Source of the DNA: Alitta virens
Taxonomy: Eukaryota; Annelida; Polychaeta; Phyllodocida; Nereididae
DNA length: 64,000 bases
Assembly: GCA_932294295.1 (NCBI GenBank)
Contig: OW028575.1
Coordinates: forward strand, 17,550,058 to 17,614,057
Direction: 5' to 3'
How positions within the stretch are numbered: the first letter of the stretch is position 1; the number at the start of each line of letters is the position of its first letter. Of this stretch, positions 21,280 to 32,262 are shown piece by piece. The notes under the pieces were generated by a model, which saw only the letters and a program-made list of their open reading frames with translations, made no database searches and was not told the DNA's origin. Made by a program: the position numbers and the translations under genes.

Positions 21280-21720
21280 AATGTTTTCGTCATTTCCATC
21301 TTGCATCATGCTGCCACATGTCTACAAAGTACATCTTACAACATTTGCCACACTGGCAACTTGGTGCTTTGCATTGTTTCTTACATTTGCATCACATGCT
21401 ATCCCTGAGTGTCCATCTCTGTATAGCAGCCTGAAAGTTGGCACAATGATGTACGATGTGTCTTCACCTGCGGAGCTGGCTGTGAGATTATTCACAGTAG
21501 AGAAAGTGATGTACCTGGTGCGTACATGGAACAGATAAAACTCTTCCAGCATCCAATAGATATCATGAGGGCCTCTCCAGGTAGACCATTGCTTTCCTCT
21601 TTGTTTGGCGTTTCCAGCGAAGGCACTGACATCATCATTACCTGTTGATGAGGCATCCATTCCCAGCATTTCTGAGCACGGTCACTTTTCCAATAAATTC
21701 CAATAAATACATCCATAATA
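21280..21720 (-). pseudogene. Possible decayed relative of the FEN-like/Cys-rich gene
   Basis: On the minus strand, STGNDDVSAFAGNAKQRGKQ (in the frame at 21322-21669) resembles the S-G-C-D-x-V-S...GKGK block of the 4155-5288 protein. Downstream, in another frame, a cysteine cluster reads CKCKKQCKAPSCQCGKCC. The order (HhH-like block, then Cys-rich tail) is that of the family, with at least one frameshift. The similarity is short, so this is tentative. Confidence 0.35.
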
Positions 21721-21838
21721 TCAAAGGACCTTGCATTACCTGAAGCAGTTTCTCATTCCATGATTATATTACATTGAACAAAGGTATGAAGGAGCAACGT
21801 AGTAAAGTAGTAATTTTATTAATATATCATCCGATTAA

Positions 21839-23067
21839 GCCTAGGTCTCACATAGCCGGTTTTGCCGTAGTGAAGCCATAGTATGATGTAATGGTTATGC
21901 AACAGCTTTTTTTGCCGGGTTGGTGACGGATTCTGGCGGCAAAAAGGGTTCTACGGATGACTCGACGGGTTCTACGGGTGAATCGACGGGTTCTACAGGT
22001 GACTCGACGGGTTACTCGATGGGTTACGGCCAATTAGTGGACGAATTCCAGGAGAGACTTGCAACTTCCAGGGGTGACTCGACGGGTTCTACGAGTAACT
22101 CAACGGCTTCTACGAGTAAATCGACGGCTTCTACAAGTAACTCGACGGCTTCTACGAGTAACTCGACGTGTACATCGCCTGGTCTTATTTTAAAATATAA
22201 CGACGGGAAAGTCAGCAAGTTAAAACTACTAGCCGTCGGCTTACCCGTACAACACGTCGAGTCTCTCCTGGAATTTGACGTTTTTCCCGTACATTTACCA
22301 AAAATATATAAATAGGGGCTGCATCTCTTTTGGAGGCCAATTTATCCTTTTTTAATATTAATTATATTCCCACAGGTGGTCACACTTGTAAGCAGGTTGT
22401 AAATTAAATGTATCATTGGCCTGAGCAGCTAGTAGTAGCAAGGCTCTATTTCGTTCTGGTTGATGCATGTACATGGTCCTTCCTCTTCTGCAGTTGGAGA
22501 CAGAAAGATCAAGAGCAAGTCCTGCCATGAAAATAATACAAAAAACATGAAACTACGGCACTTCTGAACAAGAAAAACTACGCTACTTCTGAAAAAAGAA
22601 AAAATATGGCAGGTCTGAACAAAAAAATATTATATACATTAAGCTGATCCGGGGTCAGGCACTCGACTAACTCGATAGGTTACTTATGGAAGCCGTCGAG
22701 TCACTCCTACTACTCGTTGACTTACCCCTAGTACCCCTCAACAAGCCGTAGGGTTTACTACGACTAAAATTAGGGACGGATAACTCGCTGACTTCGACGG
22801 GTAATCCGCCGACTTTGACGGGTAATCCCCGAGTTGTACGGGTTTATGACGGGTTTTTGGACACCGGGGAGTTTGCTACGGGTATACCATGCAAGCATGG
22901 CATACCCGGCTACCGGCTGCGAAACTCCCGGGTTTGCCCCAAGTCCCAGGAGTGAATCGACGGGTATCGGCGGGTAGCCGTCGGGTTGGAGCCGGGAAGC
23001 GAGTTGCATAACCGTTACGTCATACTACAGGTTCACTACGGCAAAACCGGCTATGTGAGATGAAGGC
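21839..23067. mobile_element. TTAA-family element, 1.2 kb, arrays at both ends
   Basis: Inverted ends: CTCACATAGCCGGTTTTGCC at the left, and at the right GCAAAACCGGCTATGTGAG. The left flank is TTAA (21835-21838); the right has TTTA. Behind each end is an array of ACGGGTGACTCGACGGGTTC-like units (about 21930-22270 and 22660-23000). They surround about 350 bp of unrelated sequence. A palindrome CCATGCAAGCATGG lies at about 22888. The frame at 21920-22315 (Ser/Thr/Gly-rich) only reads through the array. Confidence 0.65.
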
Positions 23068-24630
23068 TTTAGATGCCCTATTTTCTCACCACTTCCACTA
23101 AAGTCCTGCAGATAGGTGAAACCTTTGTGCAAATCATGTAACAAGCATGAAATTTGGCACAAATGCTCTTCAAAATATGCCTAAAAAAATTAGATATGGA
23201 GCCATCTTGAAAAATGGCCAGATTCATAATGGTGGCTGTTTCAAAATGGCGCCTATAGAATCACAATCTTTTTTTGTTTTTAGGCCCCACAGATGAATCT
23301 GTATAGACAACTACAGCATGTGTGAAAGTATTATGAAGGCTTTCAGACACTTAAACCCTAAATGCAATATGGCTGCCAGTGGCCATATTGGATATTACTC
23401 TGGTTGAGCTACTGTATCGTGTGGCACATCATTTTCTTTTTATTTAGTTATGTTGAGCTTAAGCCTGTAATGATATCTGCAAGAGACACTAAAGAGACTA
23501 GTTTTTATAGATAGGTGGGTTATATTTAAAAAGAGGCCGAAACTTAGTTTTGAGTTGTTTTGTTTATCAGCACTTTATGCAACCTGTTGCAAAATCTCCA
23601 TCCAGTCGAAGATAACCCTGGGGAGAGCTATTACACACATGGGTCAATCTAACTGGTAACAACAATAAACACCTTGTAAATACTTTTCTAGGTGACCAGT
23701 TAATTCACCTGAGAATCAAAATCCCAGGGCTATGCAGGACTGGTGCATGGTAATGTCACCCAGAGATGGGAACTTTACATTGTACACCTAGTCATAAGAT
23801 AAATGTGGTTCCATGGTTTTTCATGTGCATGTAATCACCAGAATTTTGCCAGATGGCTGCCCTTAACATTGATGACATGGCCAATTTGCAGTCACCTTAG
23901 CCTGACATGATATGAAATTCTGGTAATAAAAAAGGGAAGCTTTGTTGTACACAAGGCGGATCAAAAATTCTCATGACTACGACTTGACCATACCCAAGCA
24001 TGGCTCTGGTGAAAGTAGATGGAGAATCTATTGGGTCAGCAGCCATTCGTAGCTCATATGATTCTTAGTTTCACTTCAATTTTTTATAAACCTATGACCA
24101 AACACCTGCATAGCAATTTGCTTCCTGATGAATGTACAACTTCTCTCAGGCATGAGACAACAAGCTGGTAACCAATATCAAGAGAATCCTGTGTCTTCAT
24201 AGTGAAGACATTGATGACCCTGTGGTCACAGTGATAAACTGTCAAGTCTATTGAAACAAGAGGACCTTAACAATACCTTGAATTCGTACGTGAGCAAATT
24301 GGATCCTGTGATAAAACAGGAGACAAAATCAGCTCCCAGAAAAGTGCTGTTTTCAGCCATAATTGAGCCTTTACGAGTGCATAATGCAACTTTTAAACCA
24401 CTGCCTAGATTTGGTGTGGATCATGAACCTAATTGGCAGTTTGAAATCAGCTGCTCCAAACAGCATGGGGGAAAGGTGAGCAATACAGCAACTGACACTC
24501 TGGTCCCCCTCACAAAAAGAAGCTGAAATGGATTTATGAGAAATGATGCCAATAAAAACATCTGCTTGACTGGGAATGAAATAGCATCCATGAAATCTTC
24601 ATAGCTTGTTGTGATGACGAAGGCCACAAG
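23068..24630. other. No confirmed gene; old repeat phrases
   Basis: Contains an AAATTTGGCACAAATGCTCT phrase (23137) of the dispersed repeat seen at 8.4-9.6 kb. A 91-codon plus frame (24251-24526) just left of the BEL element is not recognised and lacks supporting exons. Confidence 0.4.
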
Positions 24631-25219
24631 TGTGTTGGAATGAACGACTGACCAGTTGATACTTAGATCACTTTATTAGATCTTTCCATGGTTTCCTAAA
24701 AATTGGGAAACACCACAATAACTAAAAGTACATAACAATATATCACATAAATATCAATAAATAAATAAATATGTTCATAATAATCATAGTAATGAACAAT
24801 AAATGTATATATGTGACTTACAATTCTGACCAGACATGGCCTTCATCCAACAATTAGATTAATTCACAACATGGATTCAGATCTACAAGTTAAATGTATA
24901 AACAGTCTAAACTATTTGCCAAATAAATGAATAAAGTTTGACTAATTGCAAATAGTTATATGAAAGTATATGAATGAACACTTACATGTAAATCAGTTGA
25001 AGACAAATAAGATCAGATCAGAGATAAAACAACTTCACAGTACAGGAGGTATCATTCGAATTGCCCAGCACACAAATAAATAGCAATACTTCAGGTAGAC
25101 GGTGCTGCCCCTAGTGGTACAACTACTGCCCTGCCACCTTGTGGGAAAAACACTGCTTTTACTGCTACCTTGTGTTAATGCAATACATTAATTAGAAATA
25201 ACATACTCATTCCAATACA
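24631..25219 (-). repeat. 3' LTR of the BEL element
   Basis: 589 bp, TG...CA in element sense. It differs from the 5' LTR by scattered substitutions plus one small indel region near 24902. It lies downstream of the remaining pol tail. Confidence 0.9.
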
Positions 25220-25417
25220 CCGGAGGGATACATGTTGCTGTAATTACAATTATCAGCAATAGTGCACAGTGCACCCCTTACAAGCAATACATTAAATAAA
25301 TATGTATATAAATTGTAAATGCAGTAAGTAAAATTGATTAAAATCTATACAGCTTAAGAATAATCGATTCATACAGTTTACTCAATTGGGGTAATTATAC
25401 AATATAAGAAAATGAAT

Positions 25418-28400
25418 TCAATTTTGTTGATCAACAGGAACCAACAATGCTAATTTATGTACACTTCTGGTAACTTCAGTGTCTGGAACACCAGAATACT
25501 TGTCAAACCTTTTCCCAACTTTAAAATTCTTGTAAATTACAGTCACCTTTCTCACTTTGCCATCGTTGCCAGGGAAAACTTTGTTGACCTTTGCAACCTA
25601 ACTCTTCAGCACAAGATTTTTGAGCATCTTTGATGACCAATCTTTCTGCTTTGCGCAACAAATCTGGAGTGACAAAGTTACTACTACCACCTCTGAAGGA
25701 CTTCATCTTGGCAATAGACAGGAGTCTAGCAATCACCCAGTACACTGTCCTTACACTTCCAAACCTAGCATAATCAATGGGAAACCGATCATCAGAACAA
25801 TGAAGAACAGATGCACATGCCAACTTCTTTTCTCCTGGCAAACTGACATCTTGCTGCAAACCGAACTTCAGTCCCCATTTATCAACTTCTCTATTTAGGA
25901 TACTGGAAACTAGCCACCACTCAGAACTATCACTCAACTCATCAGGATATTTGCCACGTGTGAGCCAGTCAGCAGTATTCTTCTTACCTGCTAACCATGC
26001 CCATTCAGACATGTCGCCATTTGTGGATATCTGTATTTCACCTATTCTAACGCCCTCAAATACCTTGAATCGTGTACTAGTTTTGTTGAGCATGTTAAGT
26101 ACAGTTTCAGAATCCACCAATTGCAATACCCTTTCAAACTCAAAGCGAGACTCCTTTTCAATCACCTTACGACCACGGGCCGAAAGAACAGCGGCATTTA
26201 ACTCCATTTGTGGAGTGCTCAACTTTCTTATCGGGGCGATTCTGCTCTTTGCCATGATAAGTCGACACCAGTACCCACCATCACTCAGCTTCCAGCGTAT
26301 GTAAGCTGCAAAGCCATAGGCGAGGTCACTAGCATCAGACATTAAGATGAGCCACGGCTTACCAACAGCATCCTTGTGATGTAGCTTTCTGTCATAAGCA
26401 ATGCTATTCAAGTGAAACAACTTCATAAAGAACGAAATCCATTTTCTATACATTTCAGGAGACAATGGATCATCCCACTCAAGTTTTACAGTCCAGGTAT
26501 CTCTCAGATACAACTTGGCAATCATGGTGAAAGGACTCAATAACCCCAGAGGATCGAAAATGGACATCACTTGTTCGAGAACAGAGCGACGAGTAAGAGT
26601 TAAGGGGAATGCTTCAGGTATCTCACTGCTTGTAAGATTAGCACCAGTTCTCTCTCCTCGCCTCTTTGGGGAGAAATTGACAACAGGGTTGAAAATAATA
26701 ACATCATTTTGTGAATCCCAGTCAACACCCAATACTCTAGTCACATTTCCAGCACTTTTTAGCCAAGACCCAGTTTCTGAATCCCCACTAAACGACCAAC
26801 ACTTGATTTGGAAACCGCCACAGTTGAGGATTTGCTCTGTTTTTCGAACAGTGCATTCTGCTGAAACTCTGTCTGGAAAGGAATCTACAATGTCATCAAC
26901 ATAAGTGGACTTTACAATCATGTGAACTGCTTCAAGGGACCCACTACCAAACATTTCTGCAGTTTTGTAGAGTGCCTCCGTGCAAATTGCAGGAGCAGGC
27001 GTGTCCCCCATATTGACACGAAGCATGATATACACATCAGGTTCACGTAAAGAATCCAAATCACGCCAAAGGAAGCGATGGCAATGTTGTTCCAGGGGCT
27101 CTAGCCTTACAGAATGAAACATTTTGCGAATGTCTCCCACCACAGCCACTGGTTCTTCCCTCCAGTGCAACAACAGCCCCAGAAGGTTATTCACATAACC
27201 ATCAGGCCCCTTGGCTAAAATACTGTTTAATGAGACTCCATAACAGTTTTGGCTTGAGTTGAAGACAATACGCACAGGAGTGGATTGGGATTTGGGATTA
27301 CTTACAGCTAAGTGGCTTATGTAAAACCTAGGTCCCTCCCAAGATTTTAACTCTTCAGATGATAATTTACGAGCTACACCCCTCTGCAACATGTCATCAA
27401 TTCGCTCTTTATACTTGATTGACCATTGAGGATCTTTGCTCAAGGCTCTCTCAGTGTTACGCAATGTAGAAAGTGCAACATTATAATTGTTTGGCAATTG
27501 CCCAGAGTCAACTAGCCAAGGATAACTTGTGTACCAGCAACTTTCTTGATCACAGTACTTCAAGTTGTCCCTTATCAGTTTTAGCTCTTGCTCTTCTCTG
27601 AATGAGTAAGTGTGACCCACAGAAGGGCATTTACCACATTTGCACCCACCACATTTTGGATCTGCCCCAGTGGCCAATTCTTCATCCTCTATGAATGCAT
27701 TTGAACCTTCACGAAATTTCCTTGAAAGGAAATTTACATCACAAATTCTAACACCTGCACATGGCTCACTAAGATTTGGTTGTTTTTGCATGACAAAGTT
27801 ACTGTCTACTTGGACTCTCCGACTATGAACAACCTTGACCATGTTACGGCTCAACTCAGTACCCTCCCTGAGATCAGGGTGGTTTCCAACCAAACAGACA
27901 CCTAACTCACCTTGCATGATGCTAAGGTTACCTTGGCTACAAACCTCAGTTTTAGGATGAAGAGCAAAATAATCACAGCCAATAAGCATGTCAACACTGG
28001 TTGATCTCCGCTGAAGCACTGAAACATCTCTGTCTGGAAATATCTGAGACAAACAAGAGACATCAAGAGAAGATACAGGACCAGTGATATTTTGAATACC
28101 AGAAGCCATAACTTGAATAATTGTACCACTAACTGTGTTAATAGGAACTTCATAGAGCCTAGTGTCATATTCTCTACTAATATCTCCCATTGTGGTGGTA
28201 TCTAAAGTATACTTATCAAGTCTTGTAGCTTTTAATTTATCAGCAGCTTTATGTGTGATGTAGGAAGTATCTGAACCATTATCACAGAACACATTTGCAA
28301 ACTTACCTCTACTCACCACAAATGCCTGCTGAATTGCATACAAAACCATGCTAGAAGGTGTATGCACCAAATAACTGCTAGTACTCACAGATGGTTTTGG

Positions 28401-28868
28401 ACTCATCACCTCTGAAGACGAAACTGGACTTACTCGACCTTGTTTGCACATCAAAGTGTGATGGCTAGACCTTTTGCATACATTACACTGGACCATACTT
28501 TTGCATTGATCTCGCCTGTGGAAACCAAAACAACGAAAACAAGCATGGACATCTCTAAGAGCCTGGTATTTTTCATCAAGAGATAGAGCTTTGAAGTCTT
28601 TACAGTCTGCAGTTTTGTGCTTCACATTATCACCTGTATGAACAACACATGTGGGTTTGCTAGTTTGCTTTTGAGAAGATTTGCCAAGTGAAGCAGCATT
28701 AGAATCAGTGTGACGGGAATTTTTGAATTTTTGATTTTCTGCTAACCTGGCAAGAGAGGCTCGTTCATTGATAAGGAATTTTAAGAATTTTGAGAGTGGT
28801 TTGACTTTGTCTTGTACACTGAACTCGTGATATGCACGGATCCAAATCATTCTTGTAGCACAGGGCAA
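25418..28868 (-). pseudogene. BEL pol: zinc knuckles, protease, RT, RNase H; integrase core deleted
   Basis: Domains in order: two CCHC knuckles (CFRCFGFHRRDQC and CNVCKRSSHHTLMC, residues about 115-145). Then an aspartic protease with FCDNGSD. Then reverse transcriptase with TYVDDIVDS. Then RNase H carrying SDAS, PQMELNA, LVDSETV and NTADWLTRG acidic sites. After an integrase-linker stretch ending near AEELGCKG the sequence jumps. The next recognisable part, in another frame, is the pol C-terminal tail (FPGNDGKVRKVT..., DUF5641-like), ending in a stop at 25418. The integrase catalytic region is therefore deleted, with the junction near 25600, so the copy cannot integrate by itself. Family identity rests on motif order and YVDD spacing. 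Confidence 0.88.
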
Positions 28869-28889
28869 CAGTTCACAGATAGAGTCAAT

Positions 28890-30144
28890 TTATCTAGTAG
28901 AAATGATCTCAACTTGCCCCAACTCCTCCAACTGTGCATATACCCCCTCTACTTCATCGACCAAATACACTAAACCTCTATAATCTTCATCTTTTATAGG
29001 TTTTAACTTATGCAAACATTCAAGTGCAGCACTAACTCCAGCACTTACATCATCATAGTAGTCAGACAAATGACTCCATATAGTTTCATATGCATCAGGC
29101 TTTGTGACATACACATTTTTCACTTTGTCTTTGGCAGTACCTCTTAAAGACCTCTTCAATTCAAAAGCCAGTGCAACTTTACTGGAGAAGGCATTTTCTG
29201 CTAACTCCCTCCAAATGGCCTTAAATTCAGGCCAATCTTTGCGTGCACCACTAAACTCAGTTAAACTGACCCTTTTAATTTGTATGTCACTTCTGCCTTC
29301 AACATGACCAGTTACAAATTTTCGTTCTCCCCTTTCAGAAGAGGAAAGAACATTAACATTAAACTGTAATGACCCAGTTGCTGGTGAATCAGTTGAGGTA
29401 GTTGCAGATCTAGTTGGTTCAGTGGCAGATGTTAGGACAGGTTCAGATGGATGATTTGTATACAACTTTGAAACATTTTTGAGAATGGTGTCTTGAGACT
29501 TGAATGTGGACTTATGAATTGCTATACTGCAATTAAGTTGGACAGAGTCAGTGAGAGTTAAAAGTTCATTAACATCACTATTTATTTTTTGAAAGCTGTC
29601 ACTGTCTTGCAATTCACTAAGTTTTACCATGACATCCTGGATTTCCTTAATCAAAGGACTGTTTGTTAAGCCCTTCAAACAATTGTGAAGACATGCCAAT
29701 CCCTTTATCCTCAGTCAGTCCCTTTGTCCTCTCACACAGGCGTGAAAGCCTATTCTTGGAGGTGTCAAGTTGGGCCAACAAAGGTGTGATCACAGCTTTC
29801 TTAGTTTCCTTGAACTTAACAATGGCATTTTCATAAGTTTCTGTTACACATTTTTCATATTCTTCTAAATTTTGCCCATTAACAATCTTGAAATCCTCTA
29901 AGTTGTTTTCATTAACAAGGGCACAATAGTCATCATTCACTAACGTAAAGTCAGCCATCACAGATTCAAGTTCATGGTAAAATTTCTGCACACAGCTTTT
30001 ATCAGCATTTCTGTTAATGGCTCCAATTAGTTTCTTTGCAGATGTTGTTACCTTCGTTTTGCTGGCAGTGCGCGAGGTTTTCAGTTCTGTTGCTATTTCT
30101 TCCATTTTGCGAGTTTCACATTCAGGTTGCAGGTTTGAAGTCAC
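28890..30144 (-). pseudogene. BEL gag region, frameshifted
   Basis: The frame at 30144-29647 starts at an ATG and encodes a Lys/Glu-rich, probably coiled-coil N terminus. The frame at 29699-28890 continues in another phase with the capsid-like block (LTEFSGARKDWPEFKAIWRE, typical of BEL gag, then LRGTAKDKV). It stops at 28890-28892 (TAA), after which the same phase is pol. BEL elements usually have one uninterrupted gag-pol frame, so both breaks are decay. Confidence 0.8.
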
Positions 30145-30217
30145 AAATGGAAGAAGTCCAGATTAACCAGGCCACACTGTAGGTCCACCACTGGGTCCCA
30201 GTCACAAGAATTGAAAC

Positions 30218-30810
30218 TGTGTTGGAATGAAGGACTGAACAGTTGATACTTAGATCACTTTATTAGATCTTTCCATGGTTTCCTAAAAATTGGGAAACAC
30301 CACAATAACTAAAAGTACATAAAAATATATCACATAAATATCAATAAATAAATAAATGTGTTCATAATAATCATAGTAATGAACAATAAATGTATATATG
30401 TGACTTACAATTCTGACCAGACATGGCCTTCATCCAACAATTAGATTAATTCACAACATGGATTCAGATCTACAAGTTAAATGTATAAACATATATAAAC
30501 ATATATTTGCCAAATAAATGAATAAAGTTTGACTAATTGCAAATAGTTATATGAAAGTATATGAATGAACACTTACATGTAAATCAGTTGAAGACAAATA
30601 AGATCAGATCAGAGATAAAACAACTTCACAGTACAGGAGGTATCATTCGAATTGCCCAGCACACAAATAAATAGCAATACTTCAGGTAGACGGTGCTGCC
30701 CCTAGTGGTACAACTACCGCCCTGCCACCTTGTGGGAATAACACTGCTTTTACTGCTAACTTGTGTTAATGCAATACATTAATTAGAAATAACATACTCA
30801 TTCCAATACA
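30218..30810 (-). repeat. 5' LTR of the BEL element
   Basis: 593 bp, nearly identical to the left LTR. The primer-binding region should lie just left of it at about 30170-30217; I could not assign the tRNA. Confidence 0.9.
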
Positions 30811-31356
30811 AAAAGTATCATGTAAAGCTAGAAGTGATTATATTATTCATTCAACACACGAGCAAGCAGATTCCAGACTTCTCTTACATAACTTCAGCAC
30901 CATTCCAGTTGTTTTGTCAGTATTTGCAGTGCCAAATTTCCTAGCTGTGTCTCCTCTGGAGCATTAATTTTTGCAAAAATTGGGCATACAGGCTAAAGAA
31001 CAATTCTATGTTTCACAGCTTTACAGGGTGCCACAGTTTCTTCATGATTCTACAGGATCGGCAAAACAAGATCATGGAATATGTGGCAGAAATACATTGA
31101 TTTCACAAAGAGTTTGCCACCCTTTCTTCTCCTGGCAAGATTTCTGAATCAGACTAATGCATGGCTGGTCTATATAATGAGACAAAGGTGATTATTGCAT
31201 GGTAAATGTTGCTTACTCACTGGATTAAATTGCGTTCCACAATGTAACATTTTGTTCATTGTCTTCTTGGAAATGCTCAGCGTCCACCTGCATGGATTTA
31301 TTACATCAGCTATAGTGCCCTGTAATGGGTTGAAAACTTTGTGTGCTCAGACTAAA
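30811..31356 (+). other. No confirmed gene; possible FEN-like fragment near 30833-30900
   Basis: The plus strand encodes IHSTHEQADSRLLLHNFS, which resembles the H-E-E-A-D-x-R-x-L-L motif of the FEN-like/Cys-rich family. About 180 bp later HDSTGSAKQ...GRNT could be a worn HhH block. There is no long frame. The rest is unassigned. Confidence 0.25.
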
Positions 31357-31720
31357 GCCCCGGTCTCACATAGCCAGTTTTGCCGTAGTGAACCCGTAGT
31401 ATTACATAACGGTTATGCAACAGCTTTTTTCGTCGGGTTGGTGACGGATTCTGGCGGCAAAAAGGGTTCTACGGGTGACTTGGCGGGTTCTACGGGTGAC
31501 TCGGCGGGTTCTATGGGTCACTTGGCGGTTCTACGAGGGTCAGTTGGCGGGTTCTACGAGTCACTAGGAGTAAGCCGACGGGTAGTAGGAGTAACTCAAC
31601 GGCTTCCAGGAGTAACCCGCCGAGTTGTAGGAGTAACTCGTTGACTGCTACCAGCGTCAGCATCAGCGTAGGCTGGGAGGGGGGTTGTATATACTTTAAA
31701 AGGCTGCTGCTCCCCTAATA
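31357..31720. mobile_element. Satellite-bearing TTAA-family element, left end
   Basis: It starts GCCCCGGTCTCACATAGCCA after TAAA, continues with GTAGTGAACCCGTAG and an array of GGGTTCTACGGGTGACTTGG-like units (31460-31640). It ends with the CAGCGTAGGCTGGGAGGGG block and CTGCTGCTCCCCTAATATT. Confidence 0.55.
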
Positions 31721-31724
31721 TTAA

Positions 31725-32262
31725 GCCCCCCTCTCACATAGCTGGTTTTGCCGTAGTGAAGCCGTAGTATGACGTAACGGTTAAACAACGCGATTCTCGG
31801 CTCCAACCGACGGCTACCCGACGGCTACCCGACGGCTACCCGTGGATACCCGGCGATACCCGTCGAGTCAGTCCTGGGACTCATGGCCAAGCTGGGATAC
31901 CCAGCGCCGGTAGCCGGAAATTCAATGCGTGCATTAAATTCCCGTGGCAAAATCGCGGTTGTCCAAAAGTAAACAGTTACTCCTACAACTCGGCGGATTA
32001 CCCCTCGAAGTCGTCGAGTCACCCCTGGAGGCCGTCGAGTCACTTGACGTCTTGGACGGGTTTCCCGTCGCTGATTTTAGGCATAGTGAACACGACGGCT
32101 TGTTCCGGGCTAGTACGAGTAACTCGACGAGTAGATGGAGTAACTCGACGGCTTCCAGTAGTAACCCGCCGAGTTGTAGGACTCGCCGACTGCTACCAGC
32201 GTCAGCGTAGGCAGGGAGGGGGGTTGTATATACTTTAAAAGGCTGCTGCTCCCTAATATTAG
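31725..32262. mobile_element. Second adjacent TTAA-family element
   Basis: TTAA (31721-31724) precedes GCCCCCCTCTCACATAGCTG. Inside are CGACGGCTACCCGACGGCTA units and GTAACTCGACGAGTAG-like units. The far side again ends in the CAGCGTCAGCGTAGGCAGGG block and CTGCTGCTCCCTAATATTAG. Confidence 0.55.

Larger units (their letters stand above)
24631..30810 (-). mobile_element. BEL/Pao LTR retrotransposon, internally deleted
   Basis: Two LTRs (24631-25219 and 30218-30810) bound a gag-pol region read on the minus strand. LTRs start TGTATTGGAATGA and end CCAACACA in element sense. Flanking 5-mers ACAAG and AAAAG match at 4 of 5, fitting the 5-bp duplication of BEL elements. I count about 10 differences over about 590 LTR bases, so insertion was fairly recent. 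Coding damage: one frameshift in gag, one in-frame stop between gag and pol, and loss of the integrase core. Confidence 0.9.

Noticed and set aside
21920..22315. 131-codon Ser/Thr/Gly-repeat frame
   Set aside because: It simply translates the tandem ACGGGTGACTCG-type array of a non-coding element.
24251..24526. 91-codon frame left of the BEL element
   Set aside because: No family resemblance and no exon support.
25620..27828. Plus-strand frames opposite BEL pol
   Set aside because: Antisense shadows of the long pol frame.
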